From Desulfobacteraceae bacterium 4572_89 (lineage in GTDB: Bacteria; Desulfobacterota; Desulfobacteria; Desulfobacterales; Desulfobacteraceae), in contig NBML01000049.1 in the NCBI GenBank assembly GCA_002085465.1, positions 1 through 16,722 of the forward strand: DNA of 16,722 bases, in the 5' to 3' direction. The position numbers and the translations under genes are program-made. This document shows, piece by piece, positions 14,392 to 16,722 of the stretch; position 1 is the first letter of the stretch; every line of letters begins with the position of its first letter. Under the pieces are notes generated by a model, which was not told where the DNA came from, did not search any database, and worked only from the letters and a program-made list of their open reading frames with translations.

Positions 14392-15057
14392 CTATACCCG
14401 GCAGAAAGCCGCCACCATATCCATTATATGATCTGCGAACTGATCCACTGATATTTTTAATTTTTTGTATTTCCATTGTTTCAAATACCATTCCTGCTGC
14501 ATGGCCTTGATGATACTGGCTGTCAGGTGATGATTACCGGGTTTGAAGATACCTTGTTTTTCTCCTGTTTCAAGAATATCCGTGAGCATTTTCTGGGTAT
14601 GATTTTCCATGGATTTAACCGCTGCAATATTTCTGGCTTCCATAAAGGTGAAAAAAAACCAGGGCCGGAATAATTCAGACAGAAAAATATGGGCTTTTAT
14701 AACAGCTTTCAGCTTTTCCCAGGGTGCTTCATGTGTTTTTGCAACCTGTTCAATATCTTTTTCTATAATGGACCACCCCTGGGTCTGTATGATACCCAAA
14801 AGGTCATTTTTGCCCTTAAAATAGTCATATAAGGACCCCAGGCTCATGCCGGTCTGTTGACTTAAATCTCTCATGCTCATGGATTGAAAGCCCTTTTTAT
14901 AGGAGATATAAAACACGGCATTAAAAATTTTTTCCAGATTATTGACAGCGGTCTTTTCCTTTTTTATCCGTATGAAGCCCTGGTTGTTGCGATAGACTTC
15001 ACGGGAAATATCAATGCTTGAAGCGCCATATATCTTTGTAAACTCTTTAAAATCCAT
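14392..15057 (-). CDS. TetR/AcrR-family transcriptional regulator
   Basis: This 221-residue protein has a roughly 40-residue N-terminal extension, then a TetR DNA-binding domain (LEKIFNAVFYISYKKGFQSM and SMRDLSQQTGMSLGSLYDYF, the helix-turn-helix with the typical LYDYF-K-K-like end). A helical ligand-binding domain follows, rich in Trp/Phe (RPWFFFTFMEARNI). Regulators of this form in acyl-CoA operons usually repress until a CoA thioester binds; ligand and sign of regulation are unknown here. The start ATG at 15057 has AGGA upstream, and the gene lies 17 nt after the ACAD gene, inside the operon it probably controls. The long N-terminus reads as coding and is a plausible family feature. The TAAAC-N4-GTTTA element near 13280 is its candidate site. 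Confidence 0.88.
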   Translation of the reverse strand: MDFKEFTKIYGASSIDISREVYRNNQGFIRIKKEKTAVNNLEKIFNAVFYISYKKGFQSMSMRDLSQQTGMSLGSLYDYFKGKNDLLGIIQTQGWSIIEKDIEQVAKTHEAPWEKLKAVIKAHIFLSELFRPWFFFTFMEARNIAAVKSMENHTQKMLTDILETGEKQGIFKPGNHHLTASIIKAMQQEWYLKQWKYKKLKISVDQFADHIMDMVAAFCRV

Positions 15058-15074
15058 CTGGGGTTCCTGAATAA

Positions 15075-16277
15075 TTATTTTATTTTATTGTATGTTTTTA
15101 AAATCCGCCTTGCCAGGGATGCTTTATGGACCTCATCTGCTCCGTCATAAATTCTGGCTGCACGTTCATGGCGGTAAAAATAGGCCAGAATGGTATCATC
15201 AGTCATTCCCAAACCCCCGTGGGCCTGTAAAGCCCTGTCCACAATCTTGTTCATGGTGTTGGCCACTACAAATTTGATCATGGAAATGGAATCCCGTGCC
15301 TGGGCAGCACCCATATGATCAATCTGCCAGGCGGAATTAAGGGTTAAGAGCCTTGCAGCCTGGAGTTCAGCTGCAGATTCTGCAATCCAGTTCTGGATGG
15401 TCTCTGTACTTCCAAGAGTCTTTCCTGAAGGCGAAATCACCCGATCATTCGCCCGCTGGCACAGAAGGTCAAAAGCACGCTGGCAGATGCCCAGCCATCG
15501 CATGCAATGGTGGATTCTTCCCGGTCCCAGCCGGTCCTGGGCAATGACAAATCCCTGGCCTTCGGGTCCCAGAAGGTTTGTTTGCGGCACCCGGCAGGAT
15601 TCAAACAGGATTTCTGCATGGCTTGAATAATCACTGCCTTCATGACCCATGACCGGGATATTTCTGACCAGGTTAAACCCTTTGGTGCCAGTGGGAACGA
15701 TGATCATACTGGCCTGAAGATAGGTGGAGGCATCCGGGTTGGTAACGGCCATGACAATGGCAAAATCCGCCCCATCAGCTGCCGTGGTATACCATTTGTG
15801 ACCATTGATGACATAATCATCTCCATCCTTTACTGCTGTGGTTTCCAGCATGACAGGGTTGGAGCCCGGCATATCCACCTCGGTCATGGCAAAGCAGGAC
15901 CGGATATCACCTTTTACCAGAGGAGTAAGATAGCGCTGTCTTTGTTTCTGGGTCCCATGAAGGTGCAGGATTTCAACATTACCGGCATCGGGAGCCTGGC
16001 ACCAGAAGACATAATGCCCTAAAGGAGATCGGCCCAACGCTTCAGACACAAGACCGTGTTCCAGCAGTGAAAGTCCCATCCCCCCACACTCAACAGGAAA
16101 ATTAGGGGCCCACAATTCCATTTTTTTGACCACGTCCTGTTTTTTCTTGAGCACTGGCAGCAGATCTTTAAAATCCTTTGCCAGAAATTCCGGTTCCAGG
16201 GGAATGAGTTCTTTTTCTACAAATTCATTGATCATTGCCACAATGGTTTGAATCTTGTCTGAAATCTTAAAATCCAC
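15075..16277 (-). CDS. Acyl-CoA dehydrogenase, ACAD10/ACAD11-like
   Basis: This 400-residue flavoprotein has the full acyl-CoA dehydrogenase fold: an N-terminal helical domain, a middle beta domain with CFAMTEVDMPGS (128-139) and KWYTTAA, and a C-terminal helical domain. The signature GPGRIHHCMRW (251-261) and the end RIYDGADEVHKASLA are hallmarks of the ACAD10/ACAD11/LvaC branch. Asp378 in YDGADE occupies the place where classical enzymes such as MCAD carry the catalytic Glu (YEGT). In the known branch members the enzyme works with an APH kinase to turn 4-phosphooxyacyl-CoA into an enoyl-CoA, leading to 3-hydroxyacyl-CoA. The start is GTG 16277, with AAAGGAG 6 nt upstream. The product looks intact and heads the TetR-APH-hydrolase-ligase series. 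Confidence 0.92.
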   Translation of the reverse strand: MDFKISDKIQTIVAMINEFVEKELIPLEPEFLAKDFKDLLPVLKKKQDVVKKMELWAPNFPVECGGMGLSLLEHGLVSEALGRSPLGHYVFWCQAPDAGNVEILHLHGTQKQRQRYLTPLVKGDIRSCFAMTEVDMPGSNPVMLETTAVKDGDDYVINGHKWYTTAADGADFAIVMAVTNPDASTYLQASMIIVPTGTKGFNLVRNIPVMGHEGSDYSSHAEILFESCRVPQTNLLGPEGQGFVIAQDRLGPGRIHHCMRWLGICQRAFDLLCQRANDRVISPSGKTLGSTETIQNWIAESAAELQAARLLTLNSAWQIDHMGAAQARDSISMIKFVVANTMNKIVDRALQAHGGLGMTDDTILAYFYRHERAARIYDGADEVHKASLARRILKTYNKIK

Positions 16278-16300
16278 TAGTTTCTCCTTTATTGTTTTTT

Positions 16301-16402
16301 TTAGGCCCTATGTTCCTCATCCCTGAGAACCCGTCGTAAGACCTTACCAATATTTGATACGGGAATTTCATCCCTGAATTCAATGACTTTTACTGTATAA
16401 TG
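16301..16402 (-). pseudogene. C-terminal stub of a FadD-like acyl-CoA ligase
   Basis: On the minus strand the frame reads VKVIEFRDEIPVSNIGKVLR then RVLRDEEHRA and a stop at 16301. This is the C-terminal cap of long-chain acyl-CoA ligases, including the catalytic lysine in NIGKVLRR. The other ~500 residues are absent. The frame instead fuses near 16395-16402 with the end of etfA, in a different reading frame. I infer a large deletion between etfA and the ACAD gene. It cannot make a functional product. Confidence 0.78.
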
Positions 16403-16722
16403 TTAAAAAGGCCGGGATAAATTCAAGAACATCTTCTACAATGCAAAGGTCTGAATGGAGAAAGATGGGGGCGGATGGATTTTCATTGATACTGATCACA
16501 AATTTGGCATCCTTCATTCCGGCGATATGCTGGGAAGAACCTGAAATGCCGCAGGCAATATAAATTTCAGGTGCTACCATGGCACCGGTGATACCCACCT
16601 GGTGTTCATATCCAATCCAGCCCCTGTCCACCAGGGGGCGGGACACGCCCACACTGGATGAAGAAAGGCTTTCGGCAAATTTAAAAATCAGGGTGAGGTT
16701 TTCTTTCTCACCAATTCCCTGG
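16380..16722 (-). CDS. etfA: Electron transfer flavoprotein alpha subunit, C-terminal part (partial at window edge)
   Basis: The frame is open to the window edge, so the N-terminus lies outside. The visible part, about 113 residues, carries the FAD-binding domain of EtfA: SSVGVSRPLVDRGW, EHQVGITGAMVAPEIYIACG, ISGSSQHIAGM and ISINENPSAPIF. EtfAB accepts electrons from acyl-CoA dehydrogenases, so its position directly before the ACAD operon is logical. The usual ending E-x-IPAL-x-E-x-I is replaced after FIPA by FLTLYSKSH and a TGA at 16380. The last natural residues seem to have been cut by the deletion that removed the neighbouring ligase gene. Only a few C-terminal residues are altered, so the protein may still fold. 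Confidence 0.88.
   Translation of the reverse strand, partial: QGIGEKENLTLIFKFAESLSSSSVGVSRPLVDRGWIGYEHQVGITGAMVAPEIYIACGISGSSQHIAGMKDAKFVISINENPSAPIFLHSDLCIVEDVLEFIPAFLTLYSKSH

Overview
The window looks like chromosomal DNA of a sulfate-reducing desulfobacterial (Desulfobacteraceae-like, former Deltaproteobacteria) organism of moderate GC. This is an inference from the flavour of the proteins: a giant FAD/4Fe-4S oxidoreductase with CCG domains, several acyl-CoA degradation genes and an EtfA. No rRNA, tRNA, CRISPR array or insertion sequence was seen.

Layout. Positions 1-3531 (+) hold the 3' part of an FAD/Fe-S oxidoreductase whose frame is broken near 1300, then rsmE, a 53-codon small gene, a decayed cyclic-nucleotide-binding gene and a TudS-related putative desulfidase. 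A 367-bp convergent gap follows, then the ABC-F ATPase uup (3899-5707, -). Positions 5816-9390 (+) form an envelope-stress-like unit: a promoter with a palindrome, a response regulator with a broken N-terminus, a sensor kinase and a DegP/HtrA protease. Positions 9391-10574 are a scrap zone: a 42-nt palindromic hairpin, a HipB-like HTH remnant and, on the minus strand, remnants of a 3-hydroxyacyl-CoA dehydrogenase, a long-type acyl-CoA dehydrogenase and an SDR. Positions 10594-16722 (-) are a tightly packed acyl-CoA operon. In transcription order it reads: 3' end of etfA, C-terminal stub of an acyl-CoA ligase, ACAD10/11-like acyl-CoA dehydrogenase, TetR regulator, ACAD10/11-like APH kinase, phosphotriesterase-family hydrolase, acyl-CoA ligase, then the SDR/ACAD/HCDH remnants.

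How the genes fit together. The operon resembles the logic known for 4-hydroxyacids (Pseudomonas levulinate lva genes, animal ACAD10/ACAD11): a ligase makes the CoA ester, an APH-type kinase phosphorylates the 4-hydroxyl, and an unusual ACAD removes phosphate to give an acyl-CoA that enters beta-oxidation. The added metal-dependent phosphotriesterase-family enzyme could open gamma-lactones to supply the 4-hydroxyacid. A PsrA-like inverted repeat (13276-13289) in front of that gene is a candidate TetR operator. The pathway is a hypothesis.

The most striking feature is damage. At least seven loci are truncated, internally deleted or frameshifted, and in the operon the remnants keep their gene order. 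Either this is a genome under active erosion by medium-sized deletions, or the assembly has collapsed segments. Reads spanning the junctions would decide.
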